A stretch of 27,611 nt of DNA from Botryllus schlosseri (lineage: Eukaryota; Chordata; Ascidiacea; Stolidobranchia; Styelidae). The position numbers and the translations under genes are program-made. Below, one piece after another: positions 9,703 to 19,302 of the stretch. Position 1 is the stretch's first letter. Every line of letters begins with the position of its first letter. The stretch covers positions 1 to 27,611 of the forward strand of contig ATSW01008257.1 in the NCBI GenBank assembly GCA_000444245.1, given 5' to 3'. The notes below the pieces were generated by a model. That model had not been told where the DNA came from, did not search any database, and worked only from the letters and a program-made list of their open reading frames with translations.

Positions 9703-10684
9703 CAGGGGTCACCAACGCGTTGCCCGCGGATCCCAGGTAGCCCGCGAGGACCAGATGAGTAGCCCGCGAGCCTGTTTTAAAAATAAATCGAAAAGCAGCA
9801 TTTACCAATATTCGTCAGATTATTACCAGTGAGCTTTTAAATATATATATAGATAGATTCATTGATTTAGCTATTCTTGTTTAAATCACACTAACATCTA
9901 ACTTACAAATGACAATACATATATATAAACACTTGAAATGATGATATCAAATATCCTCGCAATTACAATTAGTAATATACCAACATGTAATCGAATTACA
10001 AGATATCGAGGACTGAGGATTCGGCGCGCTGCCTAGTGCCTATGCAAGCATACAAGCCACATGACGGAATGCTATCTACGGCCCACCAGGCTGCAGCTAA
10101 CTTTTGGTGCCTTCTTGACACGGAAAAGCACAGTGGCTCAGCAGCTATGAAGGTTGCAAGCTTGATTGGTTCAGCTTATCGTTGTGAATCAGCCTTTTCG
10201 GACATGAACTTCATAAAAAACAAACACAGAACACGCCTCACTAATGCACATATGGAACACTCACTCCGAGTTGCAGTGTCAACTGTCAAGTGACATACCA
10301 GAGTACAGCGCACTAGTTGATAGCATGCAATGCCAGGCTTCCCACTGACTGATATAGAAACAGATAACATGATGTCCGGTCTAAAGTGTGACATGATTTC
10401 TTTTAAAATTTGAGTTGACTGTTGTTGTATAATTTAGGCCAACATAGTGCGAAGTAATTCATAATTTCTTAAAAAAATCTTAGTGGCTAGCTAGTTGAAA
10501 TGAGCTGTTTTGATTTAAAAGACTCTCTTAGAAGTCTTACCGCAATGTGATTCCTGCCCAGTGCTATGAATATCATATCAGAAATTCAATCTGACATGGG
10601 TAAACGGCGGGAGTAAATGGTAGCCCGTCGCTTCAAGCCTACCCAAGAAGTAGCTCTTGGTTGCAAAAAGGTTGGTGACCCCTG
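9703..10684. mobile_element. hAT element, internally deleted, with transposase C-terminal exon
   Basis: The inverted ends are CAGGGGTCACCAAC (9703-9716) and GTTGGTGACCCCTG (10671-10684), a perfect 14-bp pair. The subterminal parts are rich in TAGCCCGCGAG-type words on the left and TAGCCCG / TAGCTCTTGGTTGC on the right, a pattern common in vertebrate and invertebrate hAT ends. The two flanking octamers (AGACTATG and TATATATA) do not match, so the target duplication is lost or the flank is rearranged. A transposase remnant occupies 10021-10293. Confidence 0.8.
10021..10293 (+). pseudogene. hAT transposase C-terminal (dimerisation) remnant
   Basis: An open + frame of about 85-90 codons ends at a TGA (10291-10293). 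It contains ANFWCLLDT and then YRCESAFSDMNFIKNKHRTR followed by LTNAHMEHSLRVAVS. This matches the conserved C-terminal region of hAT transposases, where the CESAFS...IK-x-K-x-R-x-RL block forms part of the dimerisation and catalytic core. Domesticated relatives such as the GTF2IRD2/EPM2AIP1-type proteins share it. The BED zinc finger and N-terminal catalytic part are absent from this 982-bp element, so it cannot encode an active enzyme. The frame is clean, so loss of the rest may be through internal deletion rather than long decay. The first Met is not meaningful because upstream coding sequence is missing. Confidence 0.8.
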
Positions 10685-11219
10685 TATATATAGAGTCTAT
10701 ATATGTACTCTTGCACAAAATATTTCTTTATTCTTGATGTTGATAAGACTCTCGTGAATAGAGGATAAAGTTCAGCTGTAACCGGTCTATAACTATAGAA
10801 CAACATTACAAAGAATGCGAATACCGTGAACGACACGACCGCGAATGTTGTTATCGATAATGACTAATGACCATTGCCAAGAATTGGCATAACCGATAAT
10901 TTACATTGGCGTTGGCGGTTAGGGTCCTTAGGGCTGGGCCTGGGGTTATGGTCATCGATGATGTATGTTAGGGGTAAGGTCATTTTCCTGGAAGCACTGT
11001 CCTTATTGTGTAATGTAGATTGTCAGTAATATCCGTTCTCGTTAATGTCAATTCCCGCTAATAGCATTCTCGGTTGTGTGCAATTGTACATTGTCGGTAA
11101 CGGGTTTCTCGGCCGTGACATATATCAATTTCAGCGTGGACCATCATGCGACTAATACTAAGCAGCGGTAAAGTTCCATTCACAATATCTCAACATAATT
11201 TAATCGATCATATACTGCA
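10685..11219. other. Unassigned stretch downstream of the EGF gene
   Basis: No gene is seen. It contains loose repeats of the kind ATTGTCAGTAA / ATTGTCGGTAA (about 11020-11105) and a small inverted repeat TGCCAAGAATTGGCA (about 10874-10888). Confidence 0.3.
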
Positions 11220-11225
11220 TTTATT
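11220..11225 (-). terminator. Putative polyadenylation signal of the EGF gene
   Basis: AATAAA on the - strand, about 114 bases past the proposed stop codon of the EGF-domain gene. The spacing suits a short 3' UTR. It is the main support for the gene ending here rather than splicing on at the donor-like GTAAGT that overlaps the last codons. Confidence 0.45.
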
Positions 11226-11338
11226 ATATCCTTACCGGGCCTTACCCGAACTTTCAACAAAAGTACCAAACGCGACTTCAAATATAACCGATCAGAAAGC
11301 GTGACCAAAATCGTACAAGATTATCTGGAGAAGCTGTT

Positions 11339-14300
11339 TTACTTACGGTCCAAAACACTGCATTCACAGGTTTCATCGATCACCACCGTCACATTGGGAA
11401 CCGATTTAGCGCTTGAAAGCTCCCATACCTCACGATTGGCCGTAAGTCGAACGAGTGTTTCGATTTCTTGTTTGCAACAAATACTAAAAAATTACATGGC
11501 AACATTTGGTACTGTGAACATTGTAAACAGAAATCGCAGATATAGCAACTATAGGTAGGCCTACTTCTGATATTGATATGGTTTGGCAGCTAGATGCAGT
11601 TCTTCCACCAGATCATTCTACTAGCCACGTCCACAAAACATAGCTAAATTCAAAATTCTGATATAGGTTTTGAATAGTAGCGCAGTAAACAGAAATGAAC
11701 ACAATCCCACAGACGAAGTTGTGAGGAGTAATGGTTACCGTTAAATCTCGGACAGAAAACCTCGTCGTACTGATTCCTCTTGGGAAAGGTACTCAGGCAC
11801 TTCGGGCATTCATGAACAAGTTCATCAGGTCTGTTGCCATCGCCACCTAGTGATAGCACCGGCGGTTCTATCAATTCCGTATTTCGGCTGATTCCACTTT
11901 CGACAAACACAACCGGCGGTGGTAGCAATTCTAAATGCAGCGTCATATATGTCGCATCAAACAAATGACAGTTCAATCATAGCAATAGGCTAATTTCTAA
12001 AGTTTTCACTCTTGGTTTAACGTTAATTGTCCACGTCTTTTTCATTTTCTGCTTTATTATGATTCGTAGATCGATTCAAGTCGTTCCGACTGCTTCCTTT
12101 CAAGTCAATGTACAGAAGTCTTGTGGTGTTTTGAACTAAAAAGTGAATAATTGGGAGAAGTATTGTATTGTCTCCATTAAAAAACATTACGCGCCGCGAG
12201 GACCGTAGTCACTAGCTTTAGCCTCTAGCTCATGGGGAATTGGAATCGTCGATAGCAATTTCTGTTTTCATGGAAAACCGGGTAACGGCTGGCACACAAT
12301 TTCCCGGCGGTATTGCTGTTTACACTAAGAGTCAACCTTATTCAGTATGACAACTTATCAATTGAGCTTTTGTTATGTTTCATGAAACTATAGTCTCCCT
12401 CCTGATTGAGGTGGAAACGAAATAACCATGTATTTTGTTTTCATACTACGTTCGATATAATCCGTAACATTCGATCTTTTATTGGAGTACCAGACTGTTG
12501 TATCATATGTTGAAAATAGAATGTCATTCTTATTGATGAGCTCTCAATCGATCAATATCAGTTCCCATTTGTGTCCGTCTAGCAGAGTTTCCGAAATGAG
12601 ATCTATATGTATTCCAAAACTTACTGCCGGAAAACAGTTATCATGACAACCATGCAGGAATTAAGACGAAGGAGAATAGGCAGTTCCATAGTGCACATGA
12701 CCAGTTATAAAATACGGTATGTTGATCTTGAATGGATAATTCGAAATTGCGGTCTAGGTATATTTGCTGGCTGCAAAATAAGTGAAATCATGACTCACCA
12801 AGTGATGTTGCACAAATAGGCGAATTAATATCTTCGTCTTCATCGATATATAGATCAAAACCGCCTTTGCATACACACTCATATCCGCCGAATGTGTTAA
12901 GGCATATCTGTGAAAATCGTTTCCGATGTTAGCCTACATGTTCGCAAAATACGGAATTAGTGTATTTATACAAGTGGTCCCTCTAAAAGGTGATCGTGAG
13001 GCGATGATGGTGGGAAGAAAGTAACAAATGTTACCACATAATGATATTGTTCGCGATTACAGAATACATGCATTCTAAATGACAGGGAAGCATTTGTAAA
13101 GCGTGGTCGCAGACCAATTTTTCATCCTCCGCTTTAAAAACGGATTTTACCCTCCACGGAAAGCAAATATTTTACATCAGTCCTATATTCAAATGGAATC
13201 TTGGAGTGGGACTTTTCGATATACTCGTATTCCTGTAACATGGATGACGTTTGCAACTGCTTTCATGTTGATCCAGCTTATATAAGATTTCACCGATCGG
13301 TTCGAGAATTTTTCAGGAAATACCCGATCAATACATACTATAGTTGTAAACTTTACTCACGGACATCTAGAACCATGAAATCGAGTATATCGATCCCATA
13401 GTTCAGGGGTTCTTAACCTGCAGTTCATGGTTAGTCTTAAAGTGTTACACGAAAGTACAATGTCGGAACTGAAAGCATAAAAAATTGTCCATATTTACAA
13501 GATATATCCCTAATTTCAACTTATCCACTTATTTTGTCTTATTGTGAGTGCTCACCATCGGTCAAAATATAGTCACACGGACGGTAATAACACTAATAAC
13601 TACACTCCGCCTGGTAATCAGGCCGTGTCGGGGACAAGGCGAATGTGATAACTTGGGCACTAAAATCGGGAAAAAGTTGCAGTTAATTTTAACAAAAGTT
13701 GCAGTAAAAAGTTGCATTTATAATTTTCTTTTAGTTATTAGGGTATGAGATACTCGAAAGGTTCCGTTGTATAACCTAACATATTAAGATTTGCAGCGTT
13801 TATGCTGTCAGTTCCTGCAGAGCTGTCAAATTTGTTACTTTCCTATTACACGGACGGTCTGGCGACACCACCGAAAATTAATTCTTTTTAGCACTGTAAG
13901 AATATAATGCAATGCGGAAATAATTTCCCCAATAAGCATAGCGATAATCCACTCCTCGCCTCCCCATAAAACCGGTCAAATACCACGCACCCCATACCAA
14001 ACCCCCTAGGTCTGCAAACTTGACCCAAGGCATTGCAGAATAACTCGCTGTTGTGGTGAGATAGCGTAGTGGTTTAATTCACAGGTACAACACCAATGGT
14101 TGTGGGTTCGAGTCCGACCGAGGTCGACTCCTGAATCCCTACCTAAGTGTTGGAGGTTTATCTAGGCTCCTCCTCACCATCTTATCCGCGTATGCGGTGT
14201 CTTACGAAAAGCCTACAAGTGGGCCGTGCTACAAGTCGGCAGATAAGGAATCAAAAATAAGGAATATCGGCCGGGTGTAAATGACCATAGTAGTCGACAA

Positions 14301-16321
14301 ACACCATGAATAACGCAAACAACAACAACAACAACTCGCTGTTTGGCGACTGCAAGCCTGGTAAAGGTGACCCAGTAAAAATGTAATTTTCGGCAGTCTC
14401 GCCTTGGCGTCCGTGAAATAGGAAACTACCTCAAATTTACGAGAGAATTAATAAAGCGATATTAGATAAAGCGTGCTTAGCTTGCAAGCCATTGCTTCAT
14501 AGATAACATTGAAATGTAGCTAATCCACCATATAGCTCTTTGGTATGCAAATCACAGAGAATAGAACCATACTAGAAATATTTTAGAGCATCTTTTTTTA
14601 AATCGCTCCATTCTATTTTGCACAATATTTGATCAAAGTTGCAGTAAAAATTTGCATGAAAAATAGTAAAAAATTGCAAAAAGTTGCAAACAGCTTAAAA
14701 CATCATAGTACATAGCTTCTGAGTATCTAGGAAGCTGCCGGAAGCTGTAAAAAAAGTTGCAAAATTTGCAAAAACATGCCCTAGTAATAACCTTTATTTC
14801 GAAGTCATCAGCTGCCCAAACTACCTCGTTAGCGGGTTAAGAACCCTGACCTAGTTCTAGATATCCGTGAGAAAATGTCAGAAGATGGTCAATATAGCTT
14901 CTGTGTAGATTCGGTTCACCTTAACTATACTAGTATTGTCTATGATTACGAACACACATAAATAACATCCCATGGTTACCTCGGTGAAATTGTCACATTT
15001 CGGAGACAATAAGCATTCATCGATGTCTACGCAGTGGCCATCAGTAGTTTCGTTGCGTAGACTGTAACCGTCCCAACAGTGGTAAGAGATGCCATCGCCT
15101 TGATGAAGAAATTCGTGTTATATTTGATAATAGTAAGTTTTTCGAAGTTCATTTATCTTCTTCATACAACGATCGTTTCCGGAAATGAATTATTTCGAAA
15201 CTTTCGCTTGATCCTTTAGACAAGCATCGCATACCCAATCTGGTGATGATGGGGAGACAGACAGATTCGACGCATGGGTCGGATGAGAAATCAACTGTCG
15301 CTAACGATGGAATCCTTTCCTCCGCTTCCGGGATGCATTTTCTGCCCCATTTTTCCTTCTTGAAACCTTTTATGTGAATAGACATACATTACAGCGTAAA
15401 AGATTAACGATCGGTGACTGGCATTTCAAGTTCATTTGAGCACAGCAGAACCCTGGGGGTTCGCGAAGCCTCGAGATAGTTGAAAACCTAATTTGTATTT
15501 TTTAAATTCGGAAAATCACAAGGCAGTTTCGCTTCATTACTAGTAAAACACTAGGGCTCACATCAACAGAATGGCCATCTGAAATGAAATATCCTACTGT
15601 GCAGACTCTTTTTAATTGCTAAATTGTCAATAGCCTATTGATGCAAACGTTTTTCTGTTTAGAGATGTTTTGTTGGGGATTGTGGGAAAAAAAGTTGGAT
15701 GAGTAATGCCTCACCTTCCCATTCACGCTGTATTTTTGAATAATAAATATGAAAATTGGTGAAGTTGGGTGAAATATTGTTTAAATTTAGTTTTTCATGA
15801 ACATCGACTGAATATATAAATAATCATGGGGGTTTTTCACAATTTTCTCTTAATAATCTTGACGACAGGTGAGGCACTCCCTAACTTGTCTCCCTGACGT
15901 CACGTCACTGATTATTACATAATCCTGTTAGTTCAAAATGCGAAATACTGAAATCATTTTCGGTGAACAATACTTCAGAGCGATATAACGCTGGCCACAG
16001 TAACAGTCCAGTCAATCTCCGATGAGCCGCCAAGGGCAAATAGTGCACATGTATGTTCAAACCTACCTGCAAAACAGCTGCATCTGAAATCCCTGTCCTT
16101 GTTGCGACATTTTCCACTCTCTCCACAAACACTGTCCCCGAATGTCGCACAAAAATCATATCGTTTCGGAATGATCTACAACCAAAAACAATCTGCGTTG
16201 AAATGGACGGAACATTTTGGCAACGGGAAAAGACCCACGGATTTACTGCCGCATATATTGCCGTAGTATCTGTTCTCGCATACGGTGAGACAGTGTCCGT
16301 TATCACCCCATCGCAAGCAGT
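11339..16321 (-). CDS. EGF-domain protein with short Cys-rich C-terminus (5' part unresolved)
   Basis: A multi-exon gene rebuilt from splice sites and phases. Exons (high to low): 16175-16067, 15366-15235, 15098-14980, 12907-12799, 11930-11739, then 11466 to the stop TAA at 11341-11339; 16321-16247 may precede them. The first two exons form an EGF domain (CATFGDSVC, GKC, DFRCSC, WGRKC). The next holds an EGF-like unit, DPCVESVC...YHCWDGYSL...GHC, with one Cys fewer than usual. Then comes a calcium-binding EGF domain starting VDIDEC and continuing CLNTFGGYECVCKGGF, with the Asn and Tyr of the beta-hydroxylation consensus. A linker (LELLPPPVVFVESG) leads to ECPKC, VFCPRF and a terminal VVIDETCECSVLDRK. 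Phases run 1,1,0,1,1 without conflict. The protein is probably extracellular; I cannot name the family. Introns carry hAT elements and a SINE. The N-terminus and any signal peptide are unresolved. The short C-terminal domain recalls cystine-knot ends, but this is inference. Confidence 0.75.
13404..14848. mobile_element. hAT-like element, 1.45 kb, in an intron of the EGF gene
   Basis: The ends are CAGGGGTTCTTAACCTGC (left) and, reverse complemented, CAGGGTTCTTAACCCGC (right). They are flanked by CCATAGTT (13396-13403) and ACCTAGTT (14849-14856), six of eight bases alike. AAAGTTGCAGTAAAAAGTTGC-like words cluster near both ends (about 13673-13718 and 14634-14770), as subterminal repeats do. No transposase frame is readable. 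A SINE is inserted at 14053-14332. The element lies in the intron between 14979 and 12908, splitting the two halves of the calcium-binding EGF domain without damaging it. Confidence 0.8.
14053..14332 (+). mobile_element. tRNA-derived SINE, family 1, full-length copy inside a hAT
   Basis: It starts GTGGTGAGATAGCGTAGTGG (A box) and has GGTTCGAGTCC (B box) about 45 bases on, followed by the family body and a tail of CAA repeats. The flanking duplication AACTCGCTGTT is perfect (14042-14052 and 14333-14343). Its presence inside the hAT at 13404-14848 dates the SINE insertion after that hAT. Confidence 0.92.
15443..15706. mobile_element. Left-end fragment of a hAT family (partner of 17939-18784)
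   Basis: The sequence aligns over about 260 bases to 17939-18218, sharing GGGGGTTCGCGAAGC, AATTTGTATTTTTTAAATTCGGAAAATCAC, TTTTGTTGGGGATTGTGGG and AAAGTTGGAT. Similarity stops at 15706, where an inverted-repeat pair begins, so the right half is missing. It lies in the intron between 16066 and 15367 of the EGF gene. Confidence 0.8.
15707..15876. repeat. Short element bounded by 10-bp inverted repeats
   Basis: TGCCTCACCT (15707-15716) and AGGTGAGGCA (15867-15876) enclose an AT-rich, non-coding 150-bp core. It begins exactly where the hAT fragment at 15443 stops, which suggests an insertion, but no target duplication is visible. The class is undetermined. Confidence 0.45.
16247..16321 (-). CDS. 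Possible upstream exon of the EGF gene
   Basis: Seventy-five bases lie between an acceptor-like CCTGCAG (ending at 16322) and a donor-like GCA|GTAAAT. The 71-base intron that would follow (16246-16176) ends GGTTGTAG just before the first EGF exon, and a TAG in the EGF frame right there means an acceptor is needed. In phase 0 the exon reads TACDGVITDTVSPYARTDTT and on to IYAA. Another frame, with CENRYYGNICG, is also Cys-rich. Which frame is used is not settled, nor is whether this is an exon at all. Confidence 0.35.
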
Positions 16322-16429
16322 CTGCAGGAAGAATAGTCCGCTCAGTTACTCTCTGAATGAAGTGGTCCCGCCATACGACCACACATAGCCAACAGCCAAG
16401 GTGTCGAGTCAAATGTTTCGTTGTGTATG

Positions 16430-17120
16430 GCACAGGGAAGCTATATACAATATAACATGTCTATGCGCATTGCGCATTCGCGGTCATTTTAGTAAGCAGT
16501 AGTTTACTTTCCTCGGCAGCTTACACAAGACCATGGGTGGCCCACCCGTGGCTGCAGGTCACATGTGTCCCGCGAGAAGTCAGTGGTTCGCGAGGTATTT
16601 TGAAAATGAATTGTGAGATCAATTTTTTTCATCGCGCGATTTATTGTGACAAGATATGAGTGCCACTCTCCCGAAAAAACATTTAAAAAATGCATATTCT
16701 ACAGTCAATACCAGCGCTATACGTTTATTCGCTATTGTGAGAGAACGGAATATTCCCATAGTGTCGCTTGAGTCCATTGGGAATTTGGGATGCTTCTAGA
16801 AGTGTGAATAGCGCGGGTGGGGACTATTAGGCACCAGCATTTCGGAACCAGCCATCTCTGCGCCAGGAGACACCAAGACACATGAATTTTTCGGTCAACA
16901 TGCGACCCCGCGAAGTGCACGTCCAGAATGATTGACGGCGATAAAACATTGACCCATAATGGTCGACGCGTGTTGGCCGAGGTCTTCGTGATGATATGGC
17001 CAGGCGCAGAAATGATGGCCCAAAATATTCCTGTTCTTGCAATATAGCCCAAACGCAACAAGGGGAAAATCTGAAAGAATACGAATTTGGACCCATGTTT
17101 CCAACAAAGTGTTTTAAAAC
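16430..17120. other. Unassigned stretch between the two - strand genes
   Basis: It should hold the 5' end of the EGF gene, but I cannot fix its exons. Several long - strand frames overlap (16732-17249), of which at most one can be real, and none shows a domain. Around 16533 the text GGGTGGCCCACCCGTGGCTG recalls a GGGGTGGCCAACC-type hAT end without a partner. Confidence 0.3.
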
Positions 17121-17124
17121 ACCA

Positions 17125-17130
17125 TTTATT
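17125..17130 (-). terminator. Putative polyadenylation signal of the macroglobulin-type gene
   Basis: AATAAA on the - strand, 33 bases after the TAA at 17166-17164, followed by a T-rich palindrome GTGTTTTAAAACAC (17122-17109). It supports a gene end here. Confidence 0.45.
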
Positions 17131-17163
17131 TCAAATGTAACCCTATAGTTATACCACGTACAG

Positions 17164-19302
17164 TTATAGATCATTTGTACGGAATGGATGTTCTGATGAT
17201 GATGACCGCCGACCGTAAAAATGCTGCACTGCAATGTAGACCTGGTCACAGATATTGTATACTATCACAATTCTTGTGGTATTTGGAATCGATTAGAAAT
17301 GGTTCTGTTTATAAGCTGTACAGTATGTGTACCTGATTCGAAGCTATTTGGCTCATACGTTTCCCACACGCAAGATAGATTGTATGACTTTGTACTGGAT
17401 TTATCAGGTTCGTAGTAATCATACACGCGGACAACTCCCGGTTTCGGATTTTTTACTTCGTGAACTTGTTTTACCTCGAAGCCTGCACATTTCCGTCCCT
17501 TTGATATCTGTGAAAATGACTCATGACGTCGTGAACATTACGCAGTATCCGACCACACCGCGATTTGATCAGTCATACCGCTCGAAAATATAGGTGAACT
17601 TTCTTGCCATCAATCTCGTATCGTTTGAGGCCATTGTGCATATTGGCTTCGCTAAACTTTTGTAACGAGTCCTTGTTTGCTTCGTATCCGGATACCATCG
17701 TAATTTCGAATACAGCCATATTCGAAATTGGACTTTTGTGCGTTCCTTGATACCTGTCATCACAATACGACTCTGAGAGAGAACTTGGAATGTAAGTGAA
17801 ATGTGGGACCTTATAATAATCCTCCCGTAACTGCAGGCAATTGTAACAGAGCTTGTGTATCTATGCAATTGATGCGTTTTCGCCGTTTTGATGCATCCAT
17901 GGCCGACTATAACTATTTTAGTTTGCCATGATGTAACCCAGCGGTTCTCAACCGGGGGTTCGCGAAGCATTTTCAGGGTGTCCGCGAAGCCTCAAAATAG
18001 TTGATAAGCGAATTTGTATTTTTTTAATTCGGAAAATCACTGGGCAGTTTCGCTTCTTTACTAGTAAAACTCCAGAGCTCACATCAACAGAATGGCAGTC
18101 TGAGATTAAATATCCTACTATGCAGACTCATTTTAATTACCAATAGCCTATGGATACCAACATTTTCCTGTTTAGAGATGTTTTGTTGGGGATTGTGGGA
18201 AAAAAAAGTTGGATAAGTAAGGTCAATCACGGTGACTTTGAAATGTTTACAAAAATCCAATTTCTCCTGTGATATATATAACCATTTTCCATAATAACTT
18301 CAAGATAAGCTGCTAGATAGAAATGACCAGGATTGACGTCATATGTTCATTAAAAAAAATATTTGTCAATTTTGGTGCCATATTTGTTGCGATCATACCC
18401 AAATGTGTCGTCGGAAGCGTTACGCGTTATTATTACATTCGCCACCACTTATATTAGTGGAAATGGATTTTCGGCACTCGGTAATATCCTATCGAAGGCG
18501 CGGATTTTCAAGACAAGACTACGTATTTCAAGAAATGCAATTGCAGAGTTCGCTTTGAATTGATAGAAGTAATTTCAATTTCTACATGTATAGTATCATT
18601 ATTTCCAAAAAAGTCATTTGTTGCTGTTTATCACTAAGCCTACAGCTACAGTTATAATTTGCGAAAGACAGATGACGTTTGCACGATAATTAAGGTAAAT
18701 TTGAAGTAAAACTTTGTGGGGGTCCGCGGGGGTCCGTGCCGGTCCGAAAGGGGTCCGCGAAGACAAAAAGGTTGAGAACCACTGATGTAACCGGTATTCA
18801 AATATAGTAGAATATAGGCATATACCTGTATATCGACGTTATTGACAAATCGACATTCAGTTGCAATTAGGATGACCAAAATATCGATGCCAAAGTTTTT
18901 ATACCTTCAAACAAATTAACATGCACATCTGCACATTGCACAACATAGTCGCACGCTAGTCAACATTCGACGCTGATGTATGCTTCAATGCGACATAGCT
19001 GACCAAAAGTGACCATGACCACAGTCCGAAGTGCAATGTACAAGAAACGAAAAGCACTCACGTGGCACAGACAACAAGAAATCTCATACCGGGTGTATCG
19101 CACCCGCCTCCATTGCTTCGCACGTGAACCGATACCTGCGTACAGGAGTTTCAATAGGATTTACGCCATGAGACTATTGAGCTGACGTCTTACCGCAAAG
19201 CTAGGACTTATCGGTTCTCTCCGAATGTTGTACCGCATGCTTGTCTGGAACAACGCACAGCCATGGCCGGTAGCGGTGTACGTAACCGAGGGCGGGTGTG
19301 GT
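17164..19302 (-). CDS. Alpha-2-macroglobulin / thioester-protein family, C-terminal exons only
   Basis: Five phase-compatible exons: 19302-19194, 19135-19062, 17753-17579, 17507-17359 and 17272-17164 (stop TAA). They encode the end of the protein after the thioester domain. TATGHGCALFQTSMRYNI is the conserved strand following that domain. SNMAVFEITMVSGY, KRYEIDGKKVHLYF and KPGVVRVYDYYEPD are hallmarks of the receptor-binding (MG8) domain, which in A2M binds LRP1. Two Cys (in RKCAGF and NLSC) are placed as in A2M. The last exon is less sure: the frame of exon four can also run on unspliced to a TGA near 17265. The first exon starts in mid-codon behind a good acceptor (TTATTTTTAG), so more exons must exist or have existed, yet none is visible before the tubulin gene at 20117 on the other strand. 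A hAT element sits in the second intron. The exons themselves look intact. Confidence 0.85.
17939..18784. mobile_element. hAT (Charlie-like) element with perfect target duplication and transposase tail
   Basis: It starts CAGCGGTTCTCAACC (17939) and ends GGTTGAGAACCACTG (18784), flanked by perfect ATGTAACC (17931-17938 and 18785-18792). The ends match the CAGTGGTTCTCAACC type common in hAT elements of many animals. It is 846 bp long and keeps only a transposase C-terminal piece (18363-18563). It lies in the intron between the exons 19135-19062 and 17753-17579 of the macroglobulin-type gene; removing it leaves an intron of about 450 bases. A left-end copy of the same family is at 15443-15706. 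Confidence 0.95.
18363..18563 (+). pseudogene. hAT transposase C-terminal remnant
   Basis: An open + frame of 66 codons ends at TGA. It reads LRSYPNVSSEALRVIITFAT, then TYISGNGFSALGNILSKAR, and ends SRNAIAEFALN. This follows the hAT C-terminal pattern YP-x-LS-x-AL-x-x-x-x-F-x-TTY-x-C-x-x-GFS-x-L-x-x-I-K-x-K-x-R, seen in ZBED5-type domesticated transposases, with the usual Cys replaced by Gly. The N-terminal catalytic part and zinc finger are missing because of the deletion that made this short element, so it is not functional. Confidence 0.75.

Noticed and set aside
9703-10684. 8-bp target duplication for the CAGGGGTCACCAAC element
   Set aside because: Flanks AGACTATG and TATATATA do not match; the element is still called from its perfect 14-bp ends.
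11347-11352. Donor GTAAGT within the last codons of the EGF gene
   Set aside because: The unspliced frame stops at once after the CEC motif and a polyadenylation signal follows; no acceptor in matching phase was found nearby.
12640-12790. Acceptor-like TTATTTTGCAG just after the calcium-binding EGF exon
   Set aside because: It would leave a 28-base intron and gives a stop in the required phase; the exon at 11930 fits instead.
15905-16306. 133-codon - strand frame
   Set aside because: It runs over the EGF exon in the wrong frame; the Cys pattern of an EGF domain appears only in the spliced frame.
16732-17249. Overlapping - strand frames of 109 and 140 codons
   Set aside because: No domain, mutually exclusive frames, and the upper part overlaps the last macroglobulin exon in another frame.
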